From: Ramlibacter sp. | GTDB taxonomy: Bacteria > Pseudomonadota > Gammaproteobacteria > Burkholderiales > Burkholderiaceae_C | Direction of reading: 5' to 3' | NCBI GenBank assembly: GCA_028292245.1 | Contig: JAQGMS010000322.1 | Coordinates: forward strand, 39,619-103,618 | DNA: 64,000 nt | Part shown: piece by piece, positions 1 through 9,639 of the stretch | Layout of the letters: every line of letters begins with the position of its first letter | How positions within the stretch are numbered: the stretch's first letter is position 1 | Translations under genes and position numbers: made by a program | The notes under the pieces: generated by a model | Told to the model about the DNA's origin: nothing | What the model saw: the letters and a program-made list of their open reading frames with translations, nothing else | The model's database searches: none

Positions 1-704
1 GTGCCCGGCGACACAGTGAACTCAGCGAACAGGCCCGTGCCGATGCCGACGATCACCGCCAGCACCAGCACCCTAATCCCTGAGGACACCACGTTGCCCA
101 GCACTCGCTCGGCCAGGAAGGCCGTCTTGTTCCACAGCGCGAACGGAACCAGCACGAAGCCCGCGAGCGTGGTTAGCTTGAATTCGATCAGTGTCACGAA
201 GAGCTGCACCGCGAGCACGAAGAAACTCACGATCAGTACCAGCCAGGCTAGGAATAGGACGGTGATGACATCAAGATTGGCGAACACCTCCGGAAAGCCA
301 GTCAGGTCGCTGATCTGCTTCATGATCGGCGCACCGGCCTCCACGCCCACGCGCGCCAGCCGGCCCGGCTGCAGCAACTGGCCCTGGGTCATCGACGAGC
401 CCGACGCCACCAGTCCAAGCCCGGCGAAGGACCGGAACACGATGCCCGACAGGCTGTTGAAATTGTTCAAGATGAAGGCGAACGCGCCGACGTACAGCAC
501 CTTCTTGATCAGCTTGCCGATCACATCGTCGCCACCACCGCCGCTGGCATTGCTCATGGCCCAGAACAGACCCGCGAGCGTCATGTCAATCACGACCAGC
601 GTGGCAGTCAGGAAGCCAACCTCGCCGCCCAGCAGGCCGAAGCCAGAGTCGATGTAGCGCGAGAAGACGTCCAGGAAGCGGTCGATGACCGACAGGTCGT
701 TCAT
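1..704 (-). CDS. trbL: P-type conjugative transfer protein TrbL (VirB6-like), C-terminus beyond the window
   Basis: Minus-strand reading from ATG at 704: MNDLSVIDRFLDVFSRYIDSGFGLLGGEVGFLTATLVVIDMTLAGLFWAM..., multi-TM; position next to trbK/trbJ. Absent from the ORF track, probably because it runs off the edge. Confidence 0.85.
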   Translation of the reverse strand, partial: MNDLSVIDRFLDVFSRYIDSGFGLLGGEVGFLTATLVVIDMTLAGLFWAMSNASGGGGDDVIGKLIKKVLYVGAFAFILNNFNSLSGIVFRSFAGLGLVASGSSMTQGQLLQPGRLARVGVEAGAPIMKQISDLTGFPEVFANLDVITVLFLAWLVLIVSFFVLAVQLFVTLIEFKLTTLAGFVLVPFALWNKTAFLAERVLGNVVSSGIRVLVLAVIVGIGTGLFAEFTVSPG

Positions 705-982
705 CGACCTCCTCCTTGCCCTGGCTGTGATGCAGAAGGCTGTGATGCGGCAGGCACCGGCGTGTGCTTAGGGCCACCGCCGGAGAAGAAGCGCAGGCGC
801 GTCGCTTCGGCGACCTCGTGGCACTGCGCCTCGCCGATCAGGTGTCGCTCCACCTGGCACCTCACCCGCATCTCCTTCAAGCGCTCGGGATTGCGGGCCA
901 GCGACTCCGCGGACTCAAAAGGTATGGGCTTGCCGCACCCAGCCTGCATGGCGGCGAGTATCAGGATCAGGGGTTTGCGCAT
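701..982 (-). CDS. trbK: TrbK/EexN-like entry-exclusion lipoprotein
   Basis: MRKPLILILAAMQAGCGKP lipobox-like N-terminus, ...LARNPERLKEMRVRCQVERHLIGEAQCHEVAEATRLRFF; lies between trbJ and trbL. Confidence 0.65.
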   Translation of the reverse strand: MRKPLILILAAMQAGCGKPIPFESAESLARNPERLKEMRVRCQVERHLIGEAQCHEVAEATRLRFFSGGGPKHTPVPAASQPSASQPGQGGGR

Positions 983-989
983 GTGCACC

Positions 990-1718
990 TCACCGACCGT
1001 AGAAGTCGACGGCATAAGGCGAGTACGGCGTGCCCTCACCCTGAAAGCGACGGCGCACTTCACGCGCACGCTCTTGCACCGCTACCTGCCGCGCCTGCTC
1101 CAGCGCGGCCGCACGGTCCTGCGTGATTTGCAGTTGCTGGGCCTGCATCGCCTGACGCGACTGCAAGGCCAGCAACTGGTTTGTCGCCTGCATCGCTTGC
1201 AATGCGCCTGTGGCTGACTGGCTGCGATTCACCAGGTCGGTCAAGGTCCGCTCGTCCGACGTGAAGTTCTGCACTGCCTGCGACTGCACCTTGGTTGCGG
1301 TGCGCAGTGCTTCGAGCGAGTTGGTCCAGCGCATGCGCGCATCGGCCCCCATCTGCGTGCCCGAGATCGCCGCCGTGTACGACTCAGGGTAAAGCCGTCG
1401 GAATTCAGTCTCCATCTGCGCGATGTTGAACGCCAGGCCCTGGCCTTGCTGAATCAGCTGGTTCGTCGCCGACAAGGCGGCGCGCAGCTCGCCCAGCGCA
1501 CTGAAATCCAGACTCGTGAGGTTGCGCGCCTGGTTCGTCAGCATCTGTGCCTCGTTCTGCAGCTGACGGATCTGGTTGTTGATCTGCTCCAGCGTGCGCG
1601 CAGCTGTGAGGATGTTCTGCGAGTAGTTCGAGGGATCGAAGACGATCCACTGCGCGTGCGCGGCTGGTCCAAGGGCGATCAGCGATGCCGCGGCGGCGGC
1701 GAGAAAGTGCTTCTTCAT
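990..1718 (-). CDS. trbJ: P-type conjugative transfer protein TrbJ
   Basis: Signal peptide, WIVFDPSNYSQNILTAARTLEQINNQIRQLQNEAQMLTNQARNL; trb gene order. Confidence 0.9.
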   Translation of the reverse strand: MKKHFLAAAAASLIALGPAAHAQWIVFDPSNYSQNILTAARTLEQINNQIRQLQNEAQMLTNQARNLTSLDFSALGELRAALSATNQLIQQGQGLAFNIAQMETEFRRLYPESYTAAISGTQMGADARMRWTNSLEALRTATKVQSQAVQNFTSDERTLTDLVNRSQSATGALQAMQATNQLLALQSRQAMQAQQLQITQDRAAALEQARQVAVQERAREVRRRFQGEGTPYSPYAVDFYGR

Positions 1719-4144
1719 GGCGAGTTCTCCTGAGGTGAGGAAGGGAAGGATGGGATGAGGTCAGCGGCCCAAGCGAGGCCGCGATGGCGCAGCCAGGCTG
1801 CCGCGAAGCCCGAGGAGGTAGCGGCGGCGGACACCTTGTCGAAGGCCCGCTGGTCCTCCGGCGTGGAAGCACCAGCGAAGGCCAGCGCCACGGGCCCAAG
1901 TCCGAGGTCGAAGACGCGGTTGCCCAGCCGCGACTGGTAGTAGTAATCTCGCTTGGGTTGTGCGGTCGCGACGATCTCGATCTGCCGGGTGTTGAGCCCG
2001 AAGCCTTCGTAGATCACCCGAATCTGCGGCTCGGCCGCCTGCGGGTTCGGAAGGAAGATTCGGCTCGCGCAGCTCTCCACGATAGCCGGCGCGATGGTCG
2101 AGTCCTTGATGTCTGCGAGGGACTGCGTGGCGAAGATTACGGAGACGTTCTTCTTGCGCAGCGCTTTAAGCCATTGGCGGATACGCGAGGCGAATACTGG
2201 TTCGTCCAGGAAGAGCCAGGCCTCATCGAGAATTAACAAAGTCGGCGCACCATCGAATCGTTCGTCGAAGCGAGCGAACAGGTAGCCCAGCACCGCCAAC
2301 ACGGCGGCCTTGCTGTGCATCAGCTCTTCCATCTCGAAACCCTGCACAGTGGCAGCGCCGAGCCGGTCCCTATCGGCATCGAGCAGCTTTCCGTGGGCAC
2401 CGCCGAGCACGTAAGGCTTGAGGGCTTGCCGGAGTGCGTTGGACTGCAGCAGCACCGACAGGCCTGTCATGGTTCGCTGTTCAAGGGGTGCGGTGGCCAG
2501 GCTATTGAGTGCGGACCAGACGGCGTCCTTCTCGGGCGGCCCAACGGCGACGCCTTCCTGCAGCAAGCGCCCCTCGACCCACTCGGCCGCCCAGGTGCGA
2601 TAGCCGTCCTGGTCGATGCGTGCCAACGGCTGGAATGCAATGGCGCCGTCAGTGCCGAGGTCGTAGTGTTCGCCACCGAGCCCAAGGATGGTCGCTCGCA
2701 TCGAGCGCCCCATGTCGAAGGCGAAAATGCGCGAACCCGGATAGCGGCGGAACTGCAGTGCGAGCGTCGCGAGCAGAACCGACTTGCCCATGCCGGTCGG
2801 CCCGACGATCAACGTGTGTCCCACATCGCCGATGTGCGTGACCAGCCGGAATGGCGTCGCACCATCGGTGCGGGTGACGATCAAGGGCGGACCATCAAGG
2901 TGCGCATTGCCCTCCGGCCCCGCCCACACGGCCGACACCGGCATCATGTGGGCAAGGTTCAGCGTCGAGACGATGGGCTGGCGGACGTTGGCGTAGGCAT
3001 GCCCGGGCACCGACGACAACCATGCGTCAACCGCATTCAAGGTCTCAGGAATGGTGACGAAGCCGCGACCCTGGATGGATCGCTCCACAGCGCGCAGCTT
3101 CTCGTCAGCCGCCGCGGCGTCGGCGTCGAGTACGGTCACTGTGGCCGTGACGTAGCCGAAGGCCACCTGGTCGCTGCCCAGCTCTTGCAGCGCCGCGTCG
3201 GCGTCCGATGCCTTGTTCGAGGCATCGGAATCCACCAGCGGGCTCTCTTGCTGGAAGATCGTCTCGCGCAGGAGGGCGACTATGTTTTTGCGCTTGGCAA
3301 ACCACTGACGGCGCAGGCGCCGCAGTTCCTTCTCCGCCTCGGCCTTGTCCAGGCACAGGAAGCGCGTGCTCCAGCGATAGGCGAAGCCCAAGCGGTTCAG
3401 GTCATCGAGCAGGCCCGGCCACGTCGAGGTCGGAAACCCGCGCACCGACAGCACCCGCAAGTGCCGATTTCCGAGCATCGGCGCCAGGCCGCCCACCAAG
3501 GGTTGGTCGGCCAGCACCGCGTCAAGATGCATCGCCACCTCGGGCACCGCCACTGCATGCCGGCGCGTGGACACGCAGCCATGCAGGTAGGTGAGCGTCT
3601 GCGCGTCATCGAGCCAGACGATCTCTGGTAGCACTCCTTCGAGCAAGCCGAAGAGGCGTTCGGTCTCGGAAACGAAGACTTCCAGCCGCTCGCGCCAATC
3701 CACCCCTTCCGCGCGATTGTTCTCGTACAGCAATCGGGCTGCACGGGCCGTCGATTCCTCCGGCGGCAGGTACAGCAGTGTCAGGTGGTAGCTGCTTTCG
3801 AAGTGGCTGGCGTCCTCCTCGAATGCAGCACGGCGTTCTTCGTCGATCAGCCAGGACAGCGGCTCCGGGAAGATGGACTCCGGATAGTCGGCCGCTTCAC
3901 GCCGCTCGGCGTCGACGAACAAGGCCCAGCCGGAGCCAAGACGCCGCAGCGCGTTGTTGAGGCGCGCCGACGTGGCGACGAGTTCGCCCTGCGTCGCACT
4001 GTCCAGATCTGGCCCGCGGAACCGCGCCGTGCGCTGGAACGAGCCATCCTTGTTGAGCACGACGCCCGGCGCCACCAGTCCCGCCCACGGTAGCCAGTCG
4101 GCCAGCAGCGCGGGGCGCTTGCGGTATTCGGTGAGATTCAACAT
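1715..4144 (-). CDS. trbE: Conjugal transfer ATPase TrbE (VirB4-like)
   Basis: Walker A GPTGMGKSVLLATLALQ, Walker B LLILDEAWLFLD; start trimmed to MLNLTEYRKRP. Confidence 0.95.
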   Translation of the reverse strand: MLNLTEYRKRPALLADWLPWAGLVAPGVVLNKDGSFQRTARFRGPDLDSATQGELVATSARLNNALRRLGSGWALFVDAERREAADYPESIFPEPLSWLIDEERRAAFEEDASHFESSYHLTLLYLPPEESTARAARLLYENNRAEGVDWRERLEVFVSETERLFGLLEGVLPEIVWLDDAQTLTYLHGCVSTRRHAVAVPEVAMHLDAVLADQPLVGGLAPMLGNRHLRVLSVRGFPTSTWPGLLDDLNRLGFAYRWSTRFLCLDKAEAEKELRRLRRQWFAKRKNIVALLRETIFQQESPLVDSDASNKASDADAALQELGSDQVAFGYVTATVTVLDADAAAADEKLRAVERSIQGRGFVTIPETLNAVDAWLSSVPGHAYANVRQPIVSTLNLAHMMPVSAVWAGPEGNAHLDGPPLIVTRTDGATPFRLVTHIGDVGHTLIVGPTGMGKSVLLATLALQFRRYPGSRIFAFDMGRSMRATILGLGGEHYDLGTDGAIAFQPLARIDQDGYRTWAAEWVEGRLLQEGVAVGPPEKDAVWSALNSLATAPLEQRTMTGLSVLLQSNALRQALKPYVLGGAHGKLLDADRDRLGAATVQGFEMEELMHSKAAVLAVLGYLFARFDERFDGAPTLLILDEAWLFLDEPVFASRIRQWLKALRKKNVSVIFATQSLADIKDSTIAPAIVESCASRIFLPNPQAAEPQIRVIYEGFGLNTRQIEIVATAQPKRDYYYQSRLGNRVFDLGLGPVALAFAGASTPEDQRAFDKVSAAATSSGFAAAWLRHRGLAWAADLIPSFPSSPQENSP

Positions 4145-4151
4145 CGTGACC

Positions 4152-4421
4152 TCACACGTCCAGCTGCTGGCGGTGCTTGATGTGCCGCGAGAAGACCGGC
4201 ATGAACTGCGGGTCCAGACGCGCACCCCAGACAGCCAGGGAGTGCCCGACGATCCACAACGCGAGGCCGGGCAGCCAGAGTTGCAGCCCCAAGCCGACGG
4301 CGGCGGCCAGCGTGCCGTTGGCAATCGCCACGGTGCGAGGGGCACCGCCCAGCAGGATGGGTTCGGTCAGCGACCGGTGCAGCGGCACTTCGAAGCCGGC
4401 GATGGTCCCGGTCGCGCTCAT
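4152..4421 (-). CDS. trbD: Conjugal transfer protein TrbD (VirB3-like)
   Basis: 89 aa MSATGTIAGFEVPLHRSLTEPILLGGAPRTVAIANG..., between trbC and trbE. Confidence 0.85.
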   Translation of the reverse strand: MSATGTIAGFEVPLHRSLTEPILLGGAPRTVAIANGTLAAAVGLGLQLWLPGLALWIVGHSLAVWGARLDPQFMPVFSRHIKHRQQLDV

Positions 4422-4750
4422 GCCAGCACCGCCCCACCCGTGAAGCTGAAGAAGGTCAGGAAGAAGCTGGACGCCGCAAACGCGATCGACAGGCCGAACA
4501 CGATCTGGATCAGCTTTCGAACGCCACCGCTGGTGTCGCCGAACGCCAGCGCGAGGCCGGTCGAGATGATGACGATCACCGCGATGATTCGTGCCACCGG
4601 CCCCTGGATGGATTCGAGCACCGACTGCAGCGGTGCCTCCCAAGGCATGTTCGAGCCGGCCGCGTGCGCGGGCAGCGCCACGGCCAGCAGCAGCGCAGCT
4701 GCGGCGGCGACGTACAGAAGCGGTTTTACGGAAAGGCCTGAAGTCGTCAT
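4418..4750 (-). CDS. trbC: Conjugal transfer pilin TrbC (VirB2-like)
   Basis: Signal peptide plus two hydrophobic segments; gene order. Confidence 0.85.
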   Translation of the reverse strand: MTTSGLSVKPLLYVAAAAALLLAVALPAHAAGSNMPWEAPLQSVLESIQGPVARIIAVIVIISTGLALAFGDTSGGVRKLIQIVFGLSIAFAASSFFLTFFSFTGGAVLA

Positions 4751-5844
4751 GAAGGATCTCCTGTGGAGGAAGGGTTGGACGGAGGAAGCGGCGGGAAGGA
4801 AGACAGCTCGGTATCGAGCTGGTAGCCGTGGCTGTCATGGCCGATGACGCGAGCGATCTCGCGTACGTGGCGCGCCCGGCCGCGGCCGGCGATGAAGACG
4901 ATGACGTTGACCGCCTCGGCGATCAGTGCGCGCGGGACGGTCACGCTGACCTCCTGCACCAGTTGCTCCAGCCGGGTGAGCGCGCCGTGCGCCGAACCGG
5001 CATGCACGGTCGCGATGCCGCCGGGATGCCCGGTGCCCCAGGCCTTGAGCAGGTCGAGTGCCTCGGAGCCGCGCACCTCGCCAACGACGATGCGGTCCGG
5101 CCGCAGTCGCAATGTGGCGCGCACCAGGTCGGCCATGGTGCTCACGCCCGGCTCGGTTCGCATGCCCACGTGGTCGTCAGAGCGGCACTGCAACTCCACC
5201 GTGTCTTCGAGGATCAGCACCCGATCGCGCGTCTCGGCGATCTCGTCGAGCAAGGCATTGGCCAGCGTCGTCTTGCCGGTGCTGGTACCGCCCGCGATGA
5301 CGATGTTCACGCGCTCGCGTACCGCGCGGCGCAGAAACACGGCCTGGTCCTCGGCCATCACGCCGTCGGCCACGTACTGGGCGAGCGTCATGATGCGCAG
5401 TGCTCGCTTGCGGATCGCAAAGGAAGGCGCGCGCACGACGGGCGGCAACACGCCCAGGAAGCGTTCGCCGGTCTCAGGCAACTCGGCCGACAGGATCGGT
5501 GCGCCCGCATGTACCTCCGTGCGCACGTGCGCGGCCACCAGCCGGATGATTCGCTCGGCTACGGCTGGCGACAGGGCGGTGCCAGTGGCCTCGCGGCCGG
5601 TACCCAGCCGGTCCACCCAAAGCGAGCCATCAGGGTTCAACAAGACTTCGACGACTTCAGGGTCCTCCAACGCTGCCGCGATCTCTGGCCCCATGGCCGT
5701 GCGCAACATGCGGATGCGCCGCTCCAACGAGGCGTCGATGGCGTTCGGCTCAGGCGGAATCACGTTGAACCTCATCAGCGCCGGTGCTTGGCTCTGCGCT
5801 CGGCTGTTTCGGTTCGCCAGCTTCAGCAGGTCCGATGTCTTCAT
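4747..5844 (-). CDS. trbB: P-type conjugative transfer ATPase TrbB (VirB11-like)
   Basis: Walker A GGTSTGKTTLANALL, DRIVVGEVRGSEALDLLKAWGTGHPGGIATVHA. Confidence 0.95.
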   Translation of the reverse strand: MKTSDLLKLANRNSRAQSQAPALMRFNVIPPEPNAIDASLERRIRMLRTAMGPEIAAALEDPEVVEVLLNPDGSLWVDRLGTGREATGTALSPAVAERIIRLVAAHVRTEVHAGAPILSAELPETGERFLGVLPPVVRAPSFAIRKRALRIMTLAQYVADGVMAEDQAVFLRRAVRERVNIVIAGGTSTGKTTLANALLDEIAETRDRVLILEDTVELQCRSDDHVGMRTEPGVSTMADLVRATLRLRPDRIVVGEVRGSEALDLLKAWGTGHPGGIATVHAGSAHGALTRLEQLVQEVSVTVPRALIAEAVNVIVFIAGRGRARHVREIARVIGHDSHGYQLDTELSSFPPLPPSNPSSTGDPS

Positions 5845-6232
5845 GGACTTCGCGCACCAAGCTGCGCCCACGCTGGATGTGGCGCGCGAGCTGTTCGATG
5901 AACTGCGCGTAGCGGGCGCGGCCTTGTGCGCGCACCGCCTCCTGCTGACCCTCTGGCACGGGCAGCGAGACCGTCAGAAAGTAGCGGATGTAGAGGGCGG
6001 TCGTCTCGATCAGCACGTTCTGGTCGCGTTCCAATCGGTCGAATTGACGCGAGAGCCGGTCCAGACGCTTGGCGATAGCTGCTTCGCGCTGGTCCTCGCC
6101 ATCCGGCGATAGGAAGGAAGCCAGCGCAGCAGCGATCACGGCGGACTTCGATACGCCTTTGTGTGCGGCAACCTGGTCCAGCCGTTTCACATGGTCCGGC
6201 TCGATAAAGATGTTCAGGCGGGCGCGGGTCAT
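5750..6232 (-). CDS. CopG/RHH-family protein of conjugation module
   Basis: MTRARLNIFIEPDHVKRLDQVAAHKGVSKSAVIAAALASFL RHH-like N-terminus; overlaps trbB start. Confidence 0.75.
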   Translation of the reverse strand: MTRARLNIFIEPDHVKRLDQVAAHKGVSKSAVIAAALASFLSPDGEDQREAAIAKRLDRLSRQFDRLERDQNVLIETTALYIRYFLTVSLPVPEGQQEAVRAQGRARYAQFIEQLARHIQRGRSLVREVHEDIGPAEAGEPKQPSAEPSTGADEVQRDSA

Positions 6233-8232
6233 AGCGCGATCCCATCGTCAGGGTCCAGCGGGGCCAGTCGCGCGGTGCGCATCAGTTGCCGGTCCACGTC
6301 CTGAGGCCGAAGCGGGGCGTCGTCTTCGTCGTCGAGCACCAACAGGCCGTCAGCGTCTTGTGGCAACGGTGCATCGGCGGCGATATCCAGCTCGGGCTTG
6401 AGCTGATGGCCACCCTCGTCGACCATGCCGATGGCATCTCCGGTTAGTGAAGGCATCCGCGCGACCAGCGGTGGCAGTCCGCTCCAGTCGTCAGGCCGTA
6501 TCGCTGGTCGGTCCGCATAGACGCCCTCGGCCAGCACCGGCGCAGGCAGGACGCGCGAAGTGAAGTTCAGGTCCTGGTAGTACCGCAGCTTCTTCGCCTT
6601 GATGGGCGGATGTCCCGAGACCATCACCACGGCGTCGTCAGGCGGCAGCTGCATCACTTCGCCCGGCGTGAGAAGCGGCCGGGCCGTCTCCTGACGCGAC
6701 ACCATCAGGTGGCCCAACCAGGGCGCAAGCCGGTGGCCCGCATAGTTTCGCTGGGCGCGCAATTCGGTCGCGGTGCCAAGCGCCTCGGAGATGCGCTTGG
6801 CCGTGCGTTCGTCGTTCGTTGCGAACGCAATGCGCACGTGGCAGTTGTCCAGGATCGAGTGGTTCTGGCCGTAGGCCTTGTCGATCTGGTTGAGCGATTG
6901 CGCGATCAGGAAGGCGCGCAGACCGTAGCCCGCCATGAACGCTAGAGCCGACTCGAAGAAGTCCAGGCGGCCCAGCGCCGGGAACTCGTCGAGCATCAGC
7001 AGCAGCTTGTGCTTGCGCGCGATGCCGTCCGAGCCGTCCAGCGATTCGGTCAGCCGCCGGCCGACCTGATTGAGGATCAAGCGGATCAACGGCTTGGTGC
7101 GGCTGATGTCCGAGGGCGGGACGACCAGGTAGAGCGACACCGGGTGCGCGGCCGAGATGAGGTCCGCGATGCGCCAGTCGCAGCGCGAAGTGACTTGGGC
7201 TACCGTGGGGTCTCGGTACAGGCCCAGGAAGCTCATCGCCGTGGACAGCACACCCGAGCGCTCGTTGTCGCTCTTGTTCAGCACTTCTCGTGCAGCCGAA
7301 GCGACGACGGGATGGACCTCTTCGCCGAGATGCCCGGTGGTCATCATCCGGTGCAGCGTCACCTCGAACGGGCACGCTGGATCTGACAGAAAGTTGCCCA
7401 CGCCGCGCAGCGTCTTGTCCTCGCCGGCGTAGAGGACATGCAGGATGGCGCCGACCAGCAAGGCATGGCTGGTCTTCTCCCAGTGGTTGCGCCGCTCCAG
7501 CGCCCCTTCGGGGTCGACCAGTATGTCGGCAATGTTCTGCACGTCGCGCACTTCGTGCATGCCGCGCCGCACTTCGAGCAGAGGGTTGTACGCGGCCGAT
7601 TTGGCATCGGTCGGGTTGAACAGCAGGCAGTGCGAAAACCGCGCGCGCCATCCTGCAGTGAGGCTCCAGTTCTCGCCTTTGATGTCGTGGATCACGGCCG
7701 AGCCCGGCCACGCCAGCAGAGAAGGCACGACCAAGCCCACGCCTTTGCCGGAGCGCGTGGGGGCAAAGGCCATCACGTGCTCCGGACCTTCGTGGCGCAA
7801 GTAGTCGGCGTCCTTGTGCGCGGTCTTGCCAAGGAACACCCCGGCAGGCCGAGTCAGGCCGGCATCGGCGATCTCCTCACGCTCGGCCCATCGAGCGGAA
7901 CCGTAGGTCGTGACCCGCTTGGCCAGCCGCGAACGCCATACCGCCATGCCGATGGCTGCGCCGGTGGCGAGCATCCCACTCGAAGCGGCGATGATCCCGC
8001 CCCGTTCAAATATCTTGGGTGCGTAGGCACCGTAGAAATACCACCACTCGAAAAGCTTCCAGGGTTCGTAGACCGGCAGGCCGGAAACGTTGAACCACGG
8101 CGGCCCAAGCCGCGCCTGGTGTGCCAGGGCATACGCGGTCCACTGGGTGCCCGCCCAGACGCCACCGAGGGCAACACCCAGCACCACAACAACCTGTCCA
8201 AACAAAATGCCTGTCGCACCCCTCCTCGACAT
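6229..8232 (-). CDS. traG: Type IV coupling protein TraG (VirD4-like)
   Basis: APTRSGKGVGLVVPSLLAWPGSAVIHDIKGENW, LLMLDEFPALGRLDFFESALAFMAGYGLRAFLIAQSLNQI. Confidence 0.95.
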   Translation of the reverse strand: MSRRGATGILFGQVVVVLGVALGGVWAGTQWTAYALAHQARLGPPWFNVSGLPVYEPWKLFEWWYFYGAYAPKIFERGGIIAASSGMLATGAAIGMAVWRSRLAKRVTTYGSARWAEREEIADAGLTRPAGVFLGKTAHKDADYLRHEGPEHVMAFAPTRSGKGVGLVVPSLLAWPGSAVIHDIKGENWSLTAGWRARFSHCLLFNPTDAKSAAYNPLLEVRRGMHEVRDVQNIADILVDPEGALERRNHWEKTSHALLVGAILHVLYAGEDKTLRGVGNFLSDPACPFEVTLHRMMTTGHLGEEVHPVVASAAREVLNKSDNERSGVLSTAMSFLGLYRDPTVAQVTSRCDWRIADLISAAHPVSLYLVVPPSDISRTKPLIRLILNQVGRRLTESLDGSDGIARKHKLLLMLDEFPALGRLDFFESALAFMAGYGLRAFLIAQSLNQIDKAYGQNHSILDNCHVRIAFATNDERTAKRISEALGTATELRAQRNYAGHRLAPWLGHLMVSRQETARPLLTPGEVMQLPPDDAVVMVSGHPPIKAKKLRYYQDLNFTSRVLPAPVLAEGVYADRPAIRPDDWSGLPPLVARMPSLTGDAIGMVDEGGHQLKPELDIAADAPLPQDADGLLVLDDEDDAPLRPQDVDRQLMRTARLAPLDPDDGIAL

Positions 8233-8513
8233 GAGCTACTACTCCTTTGCGTCTTAGTTCCAGCGCGCACGTGCCGCAACGGCACCGCTTGCCCGAGTCT
8301 GGAATCGAGTCGCCAAAACACACACCCATCGGGGCGTGACGGAGCGGGGTGAGGAGTACGCCTACGGAAATCGCCGCCTCGGACAGGATGAAGTGCAGGC
8401 CCCTTCGCCTGCAAACTCATCGGCGAGCCGCTAGGATCGCGAAGGATGCGGTCTGTGTCCAAGGCCGTTTGCGCCACGCCGCACTAATGCAAGCGCAACA
8501 GCCGTAACGATTG

Positions 8514-9398
8514 CTACAACGTTTTGGCGTGCGCAACGAAACGCTGCAACGCATCGGGCAAGCCGAAGCGCTGGTGCTTGTAGAGCACGAAGGTCGTGAT
8601 GCGCTCGTCCTCGCGTAGCGGAATAGCTACAACGTCCGAGCGACGCAACGTAGCGATGTGGCCCGCGTCTCCCACTCCCACGCCCAGGCCGGCCGCGATG
8701 CGCGTCACGTAGCCGCTCAAGGTGCAGGCTTCTCCGGCGATTGCGGGAGAAGCGGTATGGCGCTGCAGGATTGCTCGCATCTGTTGCGATAGGCCCGGTT
8801 GCCGGCCAGCATGATAGGACAGCAGTGGAAAGGCAAGCAGCTCGGCGAGAGCAAGCTCTGGCCACGACGCTAGCTCATGCTCGGGCGGTAGAAGCGCCAT
8901 AGCCGAATAGCTCCAAGCTGGCTGCTGCGCGATAGCGTCGTCATCCGGCAAACCGAAGGAGAATCCCGCATCAAGTTCCTCGCGCTGCAACGCTTGCGCC
9001 AACTCCGGTGCACGCATCTCTGTCAGCTCGAGCGAGATCTCCGGGGCCACACAGCGCCAGCCAACCAGGCACTGAGAGAGCTTGGGTTGGGCGATGCCAT
9101 CAGCCACGCCAATACGCAGCGGTGCGCGAAACCGGGCATCTGTCTCACGCACTGCGCGCTGGGCGCGCTCCATGCGGATGAACACTTTGCGGGCGTCCTT
9201 CAACAGTCGCAGTCCTGCCGGAGTCAGATGCAATTTGCGTGGTGCGCGCACGAACAATTGCACACCCAGTTGGTCCTCCAGATCGCGAACGGTCCGCGAC
9301 AGCGGCGTCTGGTCGATATGGATACGCTCGGCGGCACGGCGGAAGTTCAACTCCTCGGCGACGGCAATAAAATAGCGTAGATGTCGTAGCTCAATCAT
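8514..9398 (-). CDS. LysR-family transcriptional regulator
   Basis: MIELRHLRYFIAVAEELNFRRAAERIHIDQTPLSRTVRDLEDQLGVQLFVR. Confidence 0.95.
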   Translation of the reverse strand: MIELRHLRYFIAVAEELNFRRAAERIHIDQTPLSRTVRDLEDQLGVQLFVRAPRKLHLTPAGLRLLKDARKVFIRMERAQRAVRETDARFRAPLRIGVADGIAQPKLSQCLVGWRCVAPEISLELTEMRAPELAQALQREELDAGFSFGLPDDDAIAQQPAWSYSAMALLPPEHELASWPELALAELLAFPLLSYHAGRQPGLSQQMRAILQRHTASPAIAGEACTLSGYVTRIAAGLGVGVGDAGHIATLRRSDVVAIPLREDERITTFVLYKHQRFGLPDALQRFVAHAKTL

Positions 9399-9639
9399 TT
9401 CGCCTCGCCGAAGGACTGTGAATCAGTGCACGGCGAGACCATGATGAAAGCGACAAGAATGATCTAGATGCGTGACAGCGACATCGATGCAGATCATTGA
9501 TTTTCCTCCTTTATGATTTCCTTCCAACGTGATTCATGAGCATCTTCGCGCCCTAGTTAAAACGGCTTCATAACATGCTCGGTTAGCTACTCGAGTGAAC
9601 GGATCATATGGATGTGGGCATGTCCAGGCTGAACAATGA

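Noticed and set aside
1-657. Plus-strand 218-aa ORF at window start
   Set aside because: Shadow of trbL on the opposite strand; low-complexity S/T/P-rich composition.
2315-3631. Plus-strand 438-aa ORF
   Set aside because: Antisense to trbE; no domain-like sequence, typical of high-GC shadow ORFs.
4828-6112. Long plus-strand ORFs opposite trbB and the CopG gene
   Set aside because: Antisense shadows; real genes on the minus strand have clear motifs.
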